Part shown: piece by piece, positions 4,944 through 11,433 of the stretch
Layout: each line of letters begins with the position of its first letter
Position numbering within the stretch: position 1 is the first letter of the stretch
Origin: an uncultured bacterium
Lineage (GTDB): Bacteria > Actinomycetota > Coriobacteriia > Coriobacteriales > Coriobacteriaceae
Direction of reading: 5' to 3'
DNA length: 11,433 bases
NCBI GenBank assembly: GCA_905215755.1
Contig: CAJMRE010000050.1
Span: forward strand, 1-11,433
Notes under the pieces: model-generated
The model's database searches: none
What the model was told of the DNA's origin: nothing
What the model saw: only the letters and a program-made list of their open reading frames with translations
Translations under genes and position numbers: made by a program

Positions 4944-7757
4944 GTGGCTGAGAACCTAAGCAACCAGTCTGTACCCGAAGCCGCGGCGCGCGTCGCTGCC
5001 GTGGTCAACCGCCTCGTTAACCGAATCGGCTCGAATGCCGAGTCCAGGGAGCGTCTCGCCGAGATCGAGATCCCCGAGGAGCTGCGCGACAATCTGGCGC
5101 TGTTCTTGCGCCTGGAGCGCCGTGTGCTTAGCGAGTATGATCCCGAGATCGCGGACCTGTTCGACAAGATTTTGACAGCCGAGATTGTGGTCAATGCCGG
5201 CAACCCCGGTACCTGCGCTGCCGACGAAGCCGTCGACGAGCAGGGCGTGCCCACCGCCGACGAGCCCACTGCCGTGGCATTTCGTGAGGTCGTCGATTTG
5301 ATCGACAGCCTGCCGCTCGATAAGCAGCAGGTCATCGTTCGCGCCTTTACGAGCTTTTTCCATCTGGCAAACCTGTCGGAGGAGAACTACCGTGTGGCGC
5401 AGCTGCGCGAGCGCGAGGCCGGTGCGTCGACCGATACCGAGGTCGATCCTGCCAACGAGCTTACCGTTGCCTATCACCAGCTGGTGAATGAGCTGGGTGT
5501 CGAGGGTGCCAACGAGCTGCTCGACAAGCTCGAGTTCCACCCTGTCTTTACCGCACATCCCACCGAGGCCCGTCGTAAGGCCGTCGAGGGCAAGATCCGC
5601 CGTATCTCCAACCTGCTGGAGGAGCGTCCGCGTCTGGGCGGCTCCGACCTGGTGGAGAACGAGCGCCATATGCTGCAGGAGATCGACGCCCTGGTGCGTA
5701 CGAGCCCCATCGCGCTCAAGAAGCCCACGCCGGTCGAGGAAGCCGATACCATCATCGACATCTTCGATAACACGCTGTTCGACGTTATCCCCGTTATCTA
5801 TCGTCGTTTTGACGATTGGGTGCTGGGCGACAAGGCCGGTACTGTGCCGCCGCTGTGCCCGGCGTTCTTCCATCCCGGCAGCTGGATCGGTTCCGACCGC
5901 GACGGTAACCCCAACGTCACCGCCAAGGTGAGCCGTGAGGTCGCCGCCAAGTACTTTACGCACATGGTGCTCAAGCTCGAGGACAAGTGCCGCCACATCG
6001 GCCGCAACCTCACGCTCGAGGCTACCTACAGCAAGCCGTCGGCCGAGCTCATTAACCTGTGGAACCATCAGGTCGAGATGAGCCCTCGTTACACGGCCCG
6101 CGCCGAGCTGATCTCCGAGCACGAGCCGCATCGCGCCGTCATGCTCGTCATGGCCGACCGCCTGAACGCCACCGTCCGTCGTATCACCGACACCATGTAC
6201 CACAGCGCCGATGAGTTCCTGGAGGACCTGCGCGTCGTCCAGCGCTCGCTGGCCGCCTGCGGTGCCGTCCGTGCTGCCTACGGCCCGGTCCAGACCATCA
6301 TCTGGCAGGTCGAGTCCTTCGGCTTCCATATGGTCGAGATGGAGTTCCGTCAGCACTCCGTGGTGCATGCCCGCGCCCTTAAGGATATCCACGAGAACGG
6401 TATCCATGGCGACCTGCAGCCCATGACGCGCGAGGTCATCGATACCTTCCGCGCTATCGGCTCCATCCAAAAGCGCTACGGCAAGAAGATGGCGCACCGC
6501 TACATCATCTCGTTTACCAAGAGCGCTCAGCATGTGGCCGACGTCTTTGAGCTGGCGCACCTGTCCTTTGCACACGAGGAGGATGTCCCCGAGCTCGACG
6601 TGATCCCGTTGTTCGAGCAGCTCGAGGACCTCGAGGGCTGCGTCGACGTGCTCGATCAGATGCTTACGCTGCCCGTGGTGCAAAAGCGCCTTGCCCAGAC
6701 CAACCGCCGCATGGAGGTCATGCTGGGCTATTCCGACTCTTCCAAGGATGCCGGTCCTACCACGGCCATGCTCGCGCTGCACTCCGCGCAGGAGCGCATC
6801 GCCAAGTGGGCAGAGAAGAACGATATCGACCTGGTGCTCATGCACGGTCGCGGCGGTGCCGTGGGCCGTGGCGGCGGCCCGGCCAACAAGGCCGTGCTGG
6901 CGCAGCCCAAGGGTTCGGTCAACTGCTTCTTTAAGCTTACCGAGCAGGGCGAGGTCATCTTTGCCCGTTACGGTAACCGCACGCTGGCTCAGCGCCATGT
7001 TGAGTCCGTTGCTGCCGCAACGCTTTTGCAGTCGGCCCCGAGTGTCGAGAAGACCAACACCGAGACCACGCAGAAGTTCTGGGATATGGCCGAGAAGCTC
7101 AACACCGCAAGCCACGAGCGCTATCTGGACCTGCTGAACACCGAGGACTTTACGCCATGGTTCTCGACCGTGACGCCGCTGACCGAGGTCGGTCTGCTGC
7201 CGATCGGCTCGCGTCCCGCCAAGCGCGGCTTGGGTGCCAAGTCGCTCGACGACCTGCGTACCATCCCGTGGATCTTCAGCTGGAGCCAGGCGCGCATTAA
7301 CCTGGCCGCTTGGTACGGTCTGGGCACCGCCTGCGAGCAGCTTGGCGATCTTGACCAGCTCAAGGCTGCCTACCAGGAGTGGCCGTTCTTCCGCACCTTT
7401 ATCGACAACATCGAGATGTCGATCGCCAAGACCGACCAGCGCATCGCCAAGATGTATCTGCACCTGGGCGATCGCCAGGATCTGTCCGAGAAGGTCTTCA
7501 CCGAGATGCAGCTCACGCGTAAGTGGGTCCTTGCCATCGTCGGTGATGAGTGGCCGCTGCAGCGTCGCCGCGTGCTCGGTTGCGCCGTCCGCGTGCGCAA
7601 CCCCTACGTCGACGCCCTGTCCATCGCCCAGGTCCGCGCCCTTCGCGAGGTGCGTATGAACCAGGACGAGATGGCCGAGGAGAAGAAGGCCGAGTACATG
7701 AGCCTGATTCTTTCGACTGTGACCGGCGTCTCGGCAGGATTGCAGAACACGGGGTAA
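4944..7757 (+). CDS. ppc: Phosphoenolpyruvate carboxylase
   Basis: This cytoplasmic, normally homotetrameric enzyme adds bicarbonate to PEP to form oxaloacetate, an anaplerotic step toward aspartate and C4 acids. From GTG 4944 it has 937 residues, somewhat longer than the 883 of E. coli. Visible signatures: FTAHPTEARRK with catalytic His205, MLGYSDSSKDAG with Lys601, and HGRGGAVGRGGGP with His634, Arg636 and Arg642. Further on come GSRPAKRGLGAKSLDDLRTIPW around the mobile loop, RNPYVDALS near the C-terminus, and the invariant terminal QNTG, whose Asn belongs to the aspartate allosteric site in E. coli. Nothing appears broken. Two starts are possible: ATG 4932 has a Shine-Dalgarno GGAGG only one base away, whereas GTG 4944 has GGAGG at 4935-4939 with a four-base gap, so GTG is chosen. 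The difference is four residues. Confidence 0.97.
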   Translation: MAENLSNQSVPEAAARVAAVVNRLVNRIGSNAESRERLAEIEIPEELRDNLALFLRLERRVLSEYDPEIADLFDKILTAEIVVNAGNPGTCAADEAVDEQGVPTADEPTAVAFREVVDLIDSLPLDKQQVIVRAFTSFFHLANLSEENYRVAQLREREAGASTDTEVDPANELTVAYHQLVNELGVEGANELLDKLEFHPVFTAHPTEARRKAVEGKIRRISNLLEERPRLGGSDLVENERHMLQEIDALVRTSPIALKKPTPVEEADTIIDIFDNTLFDVIPVIYRRFDDWVLGDKAGTVPPLCPAFFHPGSWIGSDRDGNPNVTAKVSREVAAKYFTHMVLKLEDKCRHIGRNLTLEATYSKPSAELINLWNHQVEMSPRYTARAELISEHEPHRAVMLVMADRLNATVRRITDTMYHSADEFLEDLRVVQRSLAACGAVRAAYGPVQTIIWQVESFGFHMVEMEFRQHSVVHARALKDIHENGIHGDLQPMTREVIDTFRAIGSIQKRYGKKMAHRYIISFTKSAQHVADVFELAHLSFAHEEDVPELDVIPLFEQLEDLEGCVDVLDQMLTLPVVQKRLAQTNRRMEVMLGYSDSSKDAGPTTAMLALHSAQERIAKWAEKNDIDLVLMHGRGGAVGRGGGPANKAVLAQPKGSVNCFFKLTEQGEVIFARYGNRTLAQRHVESVAAATLLQSAPSVEKTNTETTQKFWDMAEKLNTASHERYLDLLNTEDFTPWFSTVTPLTEVGLLPIGSRPAKRGLGAKSLDDLRTIPWIFSWSQARINLAAWYGLGTACEQLGDLDQLKAAYQEWPFFRTFIDNIEMSIAKTDQRIAKMYLHLGDRQDLSEKVFTEMQLTRKWVLAIVGDEWPLQRRRVLGCAVRVRNPYVDALSIAQVRALREVRMNQDEMAEEKKAEYMSLILSTVTGVSAGLQNTG

Positions 7758-7780
7758 TCGATAGCCCTGTGGCTCTCACC

Positions 7781-7907
7781 GGGGCCCGATGGGTTTCCCT
7801 CTGAATGCGTCCTCGCACTTGAAGCCCCCTTATCCTGCTCCTTCGGAGCTGCGGATAAGGGGGCTTCGTGCTGCGGAATGCATTCAGAGGGAAACCCATC
7901 GGGCCCC
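7781..7907. repeat. Giant nested palindrome, copy A
   Basis: Outer arms 7781-7808 and 7880-7907 are perfect 28-bp complements. Inside, 7821-7835 and 7853-7867 form a second perfect 15-bp stem, and 7837-7841 with 7845-7849 form a terminal 5-bp hairpin. Between outer and inner stems lie imperfectly paired linkers carrying GTCCTCG on the left and CTGCGGAAT on the right. Copy C at 10722-10848 has the same plan and related sequence. It begins 23 bases after the ppc stop codon. No T-run follows either stem, so it is not an ordinary terminator, and no target-site duplication is visible at the ends. Confidence 0.9.
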
Positions 7908-7910
7908 TTC

Positions 7911-8037
7911 GTCCTCGGTCTTCAGGGATTGGGCCTGAAGGGGATAATGGCGCGCTTCGCGCTTAATGTGGAGTGCGGCGAGGGCTTCTTGCGTCCTGCG
8001 GAGTGTGCCTAAAAGTAAACTAATGGCGGGCCCTGCG
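7911..8037. repeat. Degenerate copy B of the palindromic repeat
   Basis: The right half is clearly related to copy C: 7984-8005 is identical to 10799-10820 (22 bases), and the ungapped comparison of 7984-8037 with 10799-10852 matches at 46 of 54 positions. On the left only GTCCTCGG at 7911-7918 recalls the family core. A matching left outer arm is missing or replaced by the abutting arm of copy A. Small local hairpins remain, namely 7920-7926 with 7934-7940 and 7950-7954 with 7958-7962. Confidence 0.65.
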
Positions 8038-8267
8038 ATGTCCGGTCTTCGGCGGATCAGCCGCTGGGTGAGGGTGGTGCTTGGGGCGACGTGCAAAAAA
8101 CGGAGTTTTCAGCAGCCAAAGATTGATGCATAAGGCCATAGCCGGCTTTCGCTGCCTTTGTTGATGCTTTTGCACGACGATTGGGCTTTGGCGACGATCA
8201 TATATGGCTGGTTTCTCGCCGCATGCTATCCAGATGGGTCGAGTCATGAGGACTATCTACCTTTTGA

Positions 8268-8290
8268 AAGATTTTTGGCACCAAAATCTT
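8268..8290. promoter_or_regulatory. AT-rich palindrome in the larA upstream region
   Basis: AAGATTTT (8268-8275) and AAAATCTT (8283-8290) are perfect complements, and GG/CC continues the pairing inward with one extra T on the left. Because the symmetric site lies within otherwise gene-free sequence, it could be an operator or a short element end. It is about 350 bases from larA, so direct control of larA is uncertain. Confidence 0.4.
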
Positions 8291-8516
8291 ATCCCGCGAT
8301 GCTGAATACTCGCAAAAATGCACGCTCCGGAGGGTACTACCCAGTTATGGCCAGAAATCCATGCGCCATCTTATGCAATTAATTAACGAATTTATGCAAA
8401 ATGGCTTACGTGCGTACGTCTCGGACTAGATGTTTGCCTCGGCGCTGCGTAAATCATCCTGTCTATAGTGTCTTTGACAGGCGGCTGCGGTCCCGTTTGG
8501 GATCGTGGCCGTTTTG

Positions 8517-8546
8517 TTGTGGGTCAAATATGAACGTTGTGTTAAT
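8517..8546 (+). promoter_or_regulatory. Tentative larA promoter
   Basis: TTGTGG (8517-8522) is followed after 18 bases by GTTAAT (8541-8546), which has a TGT extension directly upstream resembling an extended -10. It would leave a leader of about 85 bases before larA. The matches are modest; a TTGACA at 8474-8479 has no acceptable -10 partner. Confidence 0.25.
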
Positions 8547-8638
8547 GAGTCGGTGGACGGTGGTGTTTTTCGGTGAGCGGCGTATCCTTCCAACGGTTTA
8601 TCTAGTGTGTCAGTTGAAAAGGAAGAGGGCGCTCGTCA

Positions 8639-9916
8639 TTGTTTGAATGTGAACTGCCGTTTGACCACAAGACGTTGCATCTGGAGCTCGAGGATAAGAA
8701 CTTCGCGGGTGTGATGGAAGGTCATCAAAACGAGTTTAAGACCACGAAATCGCAGGAAGAGCTGGTAGAGGAGTCGCTTGCCAACCCTTATGGCTCGCCG
8801 TCGCTCGAGGAGCTTTGTGCTGGCAAGAAGGATATTGTCATTATTAGCTCCGATCATACGCGTCCCGTTCCCTCGCGTGTGACGATGCCTATTCTGCTGC
8901 ATCACATCCATTCCGCTGCGCCCGAGGCTCGCGTGCGCATTTTGGTTGCTACGGGTATGCATCGTCCGTCGACGCATGAGGAACTCGTCAACAAGTACGG
9001 CGAGGAGATCGTTGCCAACGAGGAAATCGTTATGCACGTCGCGACTGACGACAGCATGATGAAAAAGATCGGCACCCTGCCTTCTGGTGGCGAGTGCATC
9101 ATCAACAAGATTGCCGCCGATTGCGATCTGCTGCTTGCCGAGGGCTTTATTGAGCCGCACTTCTTTGCCGGTTTCTCTGGTAGCCGCAAGTCCGTCTTGC
9201 CTGGCATCGCCAGCTACAAGACCATCATGTACAACCACAACGGTCAGTTTGTGAACGATTCCCATTCGCGTGCCGGCAACCTGTGCCACAACCACGTGAG
9301 CGAGGACATGTTTGCCGCTGCCGAGATGGCTCACCTTGCCTTTGTGCTCAACGTGGTGCTCAACGGCAAGCATGAGGTTATCGGCTCCTTTGCAGGCGAC
9401 ATCCATAAGGCACACGAGGCTGGCTGCGAGTTCGTGAAGAGCCTTGCCGGCGTTGAGCCCGTCGAGTGCGAGATCGCCATCACCACCAACGGCGGCTACC
9501 CGCTCGACCAGAACATCTATCAGGCCGTGAAGGGCATGTGCTCTGCCGAGGCCACGCTTCCCGAGGGCGGCGTGATCATCGACGTCGCCGGTTGTGCCGA
9601 CGGCCACGGTGGCGAGGGCTTCTATCACAACATCGCCGACAACGATCCGGCGGAGTTTGAGCGTGCCTGCATCGACCGTCCTAAGGACGAGACCCTGCCC
9701 GACCAGTGGACGAGCCAGATCTTTGCCCGCATCCTGGCGCATCACCCTGTGATCATGGTCACCGACCTGTGCGATCACCAGATGATCAAGGATATGCACA
9801 TGACGCCGGTCAACACCCTCGATGAGGCGCTCAAGCTCGCCTTTGAGATGAAGGGTGCCGATGCCAAGGTGGCCGTCATTCCCGATGGCCTGGGCGTTGT
9901 CGTCGCTCAGCACTAG
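8639..9916 (+). CDS. larA: Nickel-pincer lactate racemase LarA
   Basis: This cytoplasmic enzyme interconverts L- and D-lactate by hydride transfer to the nickel-pincer nucleotide (NPN) cofactor. The 425-residue protein resembles Lactiplantibacillus plantarum LarA (424 residues as I recall it) so closely that functional residues keep the same numbers: D72 and R75 in SSDHTRP, H108 in ATGMHRPSTHEEL, H174 in EPHFFAGFSG, K184 (NPN attachment) in GSRKSVLPG, H200 (Ni ligand) in YNHNG, and Q295/K298 in NIYQAVKG. All are present, so an active enzyme is expected. The start is TTG at 8639, with GGAAGAGG at 8621-8628 about 10 bases upstream. The first ATG lies 24 codons in and would remove conserved N-terminal sequence. 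The larD gene follows after 49 bases, so the two probably form an operon. The NPN-biosynthesis genes larB, larC and larE are absent here and must lie elsewhere. Confidence 0.95.
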   Translation: MFECELPFDHKTLHLELEDKNFAGVMEGHQNEFKTTKSQEELVEESLANPYGSPSLEELCAGKKDIVIISSDHTRPVPSRVTMPILLHHIHSAAPEARVRILVATGMHRPSTHEELVNKYGEEIVANEEIVMHVATDDSMMKKIGTLPSGGECIINKIAADCDLLLAEGFIEPHFFAGFSGSRKSVLPGIASYKTIMYNHNGQFVNDSHSRAGNLCHNHVSEDMFAAAEMAHLAFVLNVVLNGKHEVIGSFAGDIHKAHEAGCEFVKSLAGVEPVECEIAITTNGGYPLDQNIYQAVKGMCSAEATLPEGGVIIDVAGCADGHGGEGFYHNIADNDPAEFERACIDRPKDETLPDQWTSQIFARILAHHPVIMVTDLCDHQMIKDMHMTPVNTLDEALKLAFEMKGADAKVAVIPDGLGVVVAQH

Positions 9917-9965
9917 TACGCGGCCTAAACGAATCGTTTATAACCGACAAGAAAGATAAGGTTTT

Positions 9966-10697
9966 ATGCTTACCAAACTCCTCTGCGAATTCGGCGCAAC
10001 GGCCCTCATGATCATCTTTGGCGTGGGCGTGCACTGCGATACCGTGCTCAAGGGCACCAAGTATCAGGGCTCCGGTCACATGTTTGCCATCACCACCTGG
10101 TCTTTTGGCATCTCGGTCTGCCTGTTTGTCTTTGGCGGCGCCGTGTGCATGAACCCCGCCATGGTGCTTGCCCAGTGCATCGTAGGCCTGGTGCCGTGGA
10201 GCAGCTGCATCCCCTTCATGATTGCCGATATGCTCGGCGGCTTTGCGGGTGCCGTGATCGCGTGGTTGATGTATGCCGATGAGTTCAAGGCTTCCGAGGG
10301 CGTCGTCGACCCTATTGCCCAGCGCAACATCTTCTCGACCAACCCTACTACCGAGGGCACGAACTATGCTCGCAACTTCTTCTGCGAGGCCATCTGCACC
10401 TTTGTGTTCATCAGCGCCATCCTTGCTGCCGCTAGCCGCGCCGGCGAGAACGTTTTGATGCTCGCCATCTGCGTCGGTCTGATCGTTTGGGCTGTTGGCA
10501 TGGGCATGGGCGGCATCACCGGCTTCGCCATGAACCAGGCTCGTGACCTTGGTCCTCGCATGGCCTATCAGGTGCTGCCGATTAAGAACAAGGCTGACAA
10601 CAACTGGAAGTACGGCCTGCTCGTTCCTGGCATCGCACCGTTTATCGGTGCCGCTCTGGCCGCGCTGTTTGTGCACGGTTTCTTGGGCATGTTCTAG
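9966..10697 (+). CDS. larD: LarD-type aquaglyceroporin (lactate channel)
   Basis: This 243-residue six-helix channel belongs to the MIP/GlpF family. In lactobacilli the counterpart next to larA (LarD) conducts D- and L-lactate. The first half-helix motif is canonical NPA (in CMNPAMVLA). The second is NQA within GFAMNQARDLGPRM, where glycerol facilitators have NPA; the following Arg-Asp and the GPR ending are kept. The N-terminus LCEFGATALMIIFGVGVHCDTVLKG and the C-terminal YGLLVPGIAPFIGAALAA also match LarD-like proteins as I recall them. Helices span the whole length, with an extended loop around residues 108-135. The start ATG 9966 has ATAAGG at 9956-9961. Position downstream of larA supports lactate as substrate, but glycerol or water transport cannot be excluded. 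Confidence 0.9.
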   Translation: MLTKLLCEFGATALMIIFGVGVHCDTVLKGTKYQGSGHMFAITTWSFGISVCLFVFGGAVCMNPAMVLAQCIVGLVPWSSCIPFMIADMLGGFAGAVIAWLMYADEFKASEGVVDPIAQRNIFSTNPTTEGTNYARNFFCEAICTFVFISAILAAASRAGENVLMLAICVGLIVWAVGMGMGGITGFAMNQARDLGPRMAYQVLPIKNKADNNWKYGLLVPGIAPFIGAALAALFVHGFLGMF

Positions 10698-10721
10698 TCC
10701 AAGACAATTGATATAACGCCC

Positions 10722-10848
10722 GGGTCCGGCATAGGTTAACTTTTCGCCGCGTCCTCGGACATGCAAGAAGCTCTCGCTGCGCACTTCGTGCGGCGGGAGC
10801 TTCTTGCGTCCTGCGGAGTGCGGCGAAAAGTTAACCTATGCCGGACCC
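10722..10848. repeat. Giant nested palindrome, copy C
   Basis: Outer arms 10722-10750 and 10820-10848 are perfect 29-bp complements. Inside, 10763-10777 pairs with 10793-10807 (15 positions, one T/G), and 10780-10784 with 10788-10792 closes a TTC loop. Linkers contain GTCCTCGGAC on the left (10751-10760, itself a small dyad) and GTCCTGCGGAGT on the right. It lies in the gap between larD and the convergent TetR gene, 24 bases after the larD stop codon. No T-run follows, so any terminator function would be non-canonical. Confidence 0.9.
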
Positions 10849-11004
10849 TGCGGGAATCCAGTTGTGTTCGAACAAGCAACCAACATATAATATCTGAATT
10901 TGGATGTGGTGGGCACTTTGTTGTTAGGCGCTTTGAGGTGCGAGTGACACTTTGGGATGCGTGGCGGCCTGGGTTGGGGCGATGCTTTGGGATGAGCTTC
11001 TTAC

Positions 11005-11433
11005 TTAGTTGAAGAGGGGTTTTATGGCTGAGAGGTAGTCTTTGGCTACGTCCTCTTTTGGGGCTTGGAAGTTGTGCCAGGCCCACCATTGGACCATTCC
11101 TACGAAGCTTGAGGCTATGTGGTGTAGTAGGAAGCTTCGGTCCATGGTGGCGGCGGGGCCGTTTGGGTCGGTGGGGACGGTTTCGGCTGCTCGTGACATG
11201 ATGGTCTTGCGTAGGCAGTCGGCGAAGACGCGTGAGCCGGCGCCGGCTACGAGGGCCCGGACGCCCTGGCGACGCTCCCAGAGATTGTTGAGAATATGCT
11301 CGACCTGCACGAGTGGGTCGTCGAGCGGTGTGCCATCGTCGTCGAGGGCGTGGGTGCAGATGTCGCTCACGAGCTCGGATAGTAGGTCGTCTTTGCTCTT
11401 AAAGAGGCCGTAGAATGTCGCGCGGCCTACGTG
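11005..11433 (-). CDS. TetR-family transcriptional regulator (N-terminus cut by window edge)
   Basis: This - strand gene enters from the right edge; 142 codons are visible before the stop at 11005-11007. The first residues, HVGRATFYGLFKSKDDLLSELV, are the recognition-helix end of a TetR helix-turn-helix (usual form 'vs.aTfY.hFksKddLl'). The remaining roughly 120 residues are an all-alpha ligand/dimerisation domain ending FVGMVQWWAWHNFQAPKEDVAKDYLSAIKPLF, similar to the C-terminal domain of Firmicutes-type, DhaS-like TetR regulators. About 30-50 N-terminal residues lie outside the window. The gene is convergent with larD and separated from it by copy C of the palindrome, so it more likely regulates a gene to its right than the lactate operon. 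Its ligand and target are unknown. Confidence 0.88.
   Translation of the reverse strand, partial: HVGRATFYGLFKSKDDLLSELVSDICTHALDDDGTPLDDPLVQVEHILNNLWERRQGVRALVAGAGSRVFADCLRKTIMSRAAETVPTDPNGPAATMDRSFLLHHIASSFVGMVQWWAWHNFQAPKEDVAKDYLSAIKPLFN

Larger units (their letters stand above)
8038..8638. other. Gene-free, AT-richer leader before larA
   Basis: About 600 bases have no convincing coding sequence; the short open frames here lack family features and good ribosome-binding sites. The stretch from about 8240 to 8420 is visibly AT-richer than the surrounding genes. It carries dyads CGTGCAAAA (8090-8098) with TTTTGCACG (8168-8176), a hairpin at 8268-8290, and CCTGTC (8458-8463) with GACAGG (8476-8481). 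It may be a regulatory leader for the lactate operon or the residue of a lost gene or insertion. Confidence 0.5.

Noticed and set aside
4956..7463. 835-codon open frame antisense to ppc
   Set aside because: High GC3 codon bias in the + strand gene leaves few stops on the opposite strand. The protein shows no family features and mirrors ppc exactly.
7781..7907. Copies A and C as ordinary bidirectional intrinsic terminators
   Set aside because: No T-run follows the outer or inner stems on either strand, and the nested layout is far larger than needed. Termination by another mechanism is not excluded.
8158..8646. Short + strand frames of 74 and 81 codons in the larA upstream region
   Set aside because: No ribosome-binding site, no family resemblance and unusual composition. 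The second overlaps the larA start.
9876..11089. Antisense frames of 302 and 117 codons over larD and copy C
   Set aside because: Low-complexity, His/Arg/Lys-rich products typical of shadows; the second runs through a palindrome.
1..11433. tRNA or rRNA genes, CRISPR arrays, complete insertion sequences
   Set aside because: No cloverleaf, spaced direct-repeat array or transposase reading frame could be recognised on either strand by eye.

Overview
The window looks like chromosome of a GC-rich actinobacterium of the class Coriobacteriia, most likely Collinsella or a close relative. This is inferred from strongly GC-rich third codon positions, the character of the HisS and Ppc proteins, and a gut-anaerobe-style lactate racemase locus; no 16S or other taxonomic marker is present. 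All complete genes are on the + strand, and a TetR-family regulator enters from the right edge on the - strand.

Left part (1-3210): a possible tail of an upstream gene and a very strong terminator, then an EamA/DMT-family exporter (242-1225) with its own terminator. Next come an M20-family amidohydrolase (1342-2637) and a 149-codon internally deleted MFS transporter (2761-3210). The last two resemble a 'hydrolase plus permease' pair whose permease has lost its middle.

Centre (3211-7757): a 26-bp-arm hairpin and a TATAAT box lead into hisS (histidyl-tRNA synthetase, 3373-4686). A G.U-containing terminator hairpin follows, then a short promoter region with two AAA-N3-TTT sites, then ppc (phosphoenolpyruvate carboxylase, 4944-7757).

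Right part (7758-11433): an 881-bp gene-free interval holds a giant nested palindrome (7781-7907), a degenerate relative of it (about 7911-8037) and an AT-richer leader with several inverted repeats. It is followed by the lactate racemase gene larA (8639-9916, TTG start) and a lactate-channel-type aquaglyceroporin, larD (9966-10697). A second giant nested palindrome (10722-10848) lies between larD and the convergent TetR gene.

How the genes fit together: Ppc feeds oxaloacetate from glycolytic PEP. LarA interconverts D- and L-lactate, and LarD probably lets lactate cross the membrane. The nickel-pincer cofactor genes (larB, larC, larE) needed by LarA are not in this window. The most unusual content is not a gene. 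It is a family of long nested palindromes whose outer arms differ in sequence from copy to copy, yet are perfectly self-complementary within each of the two intact copies.
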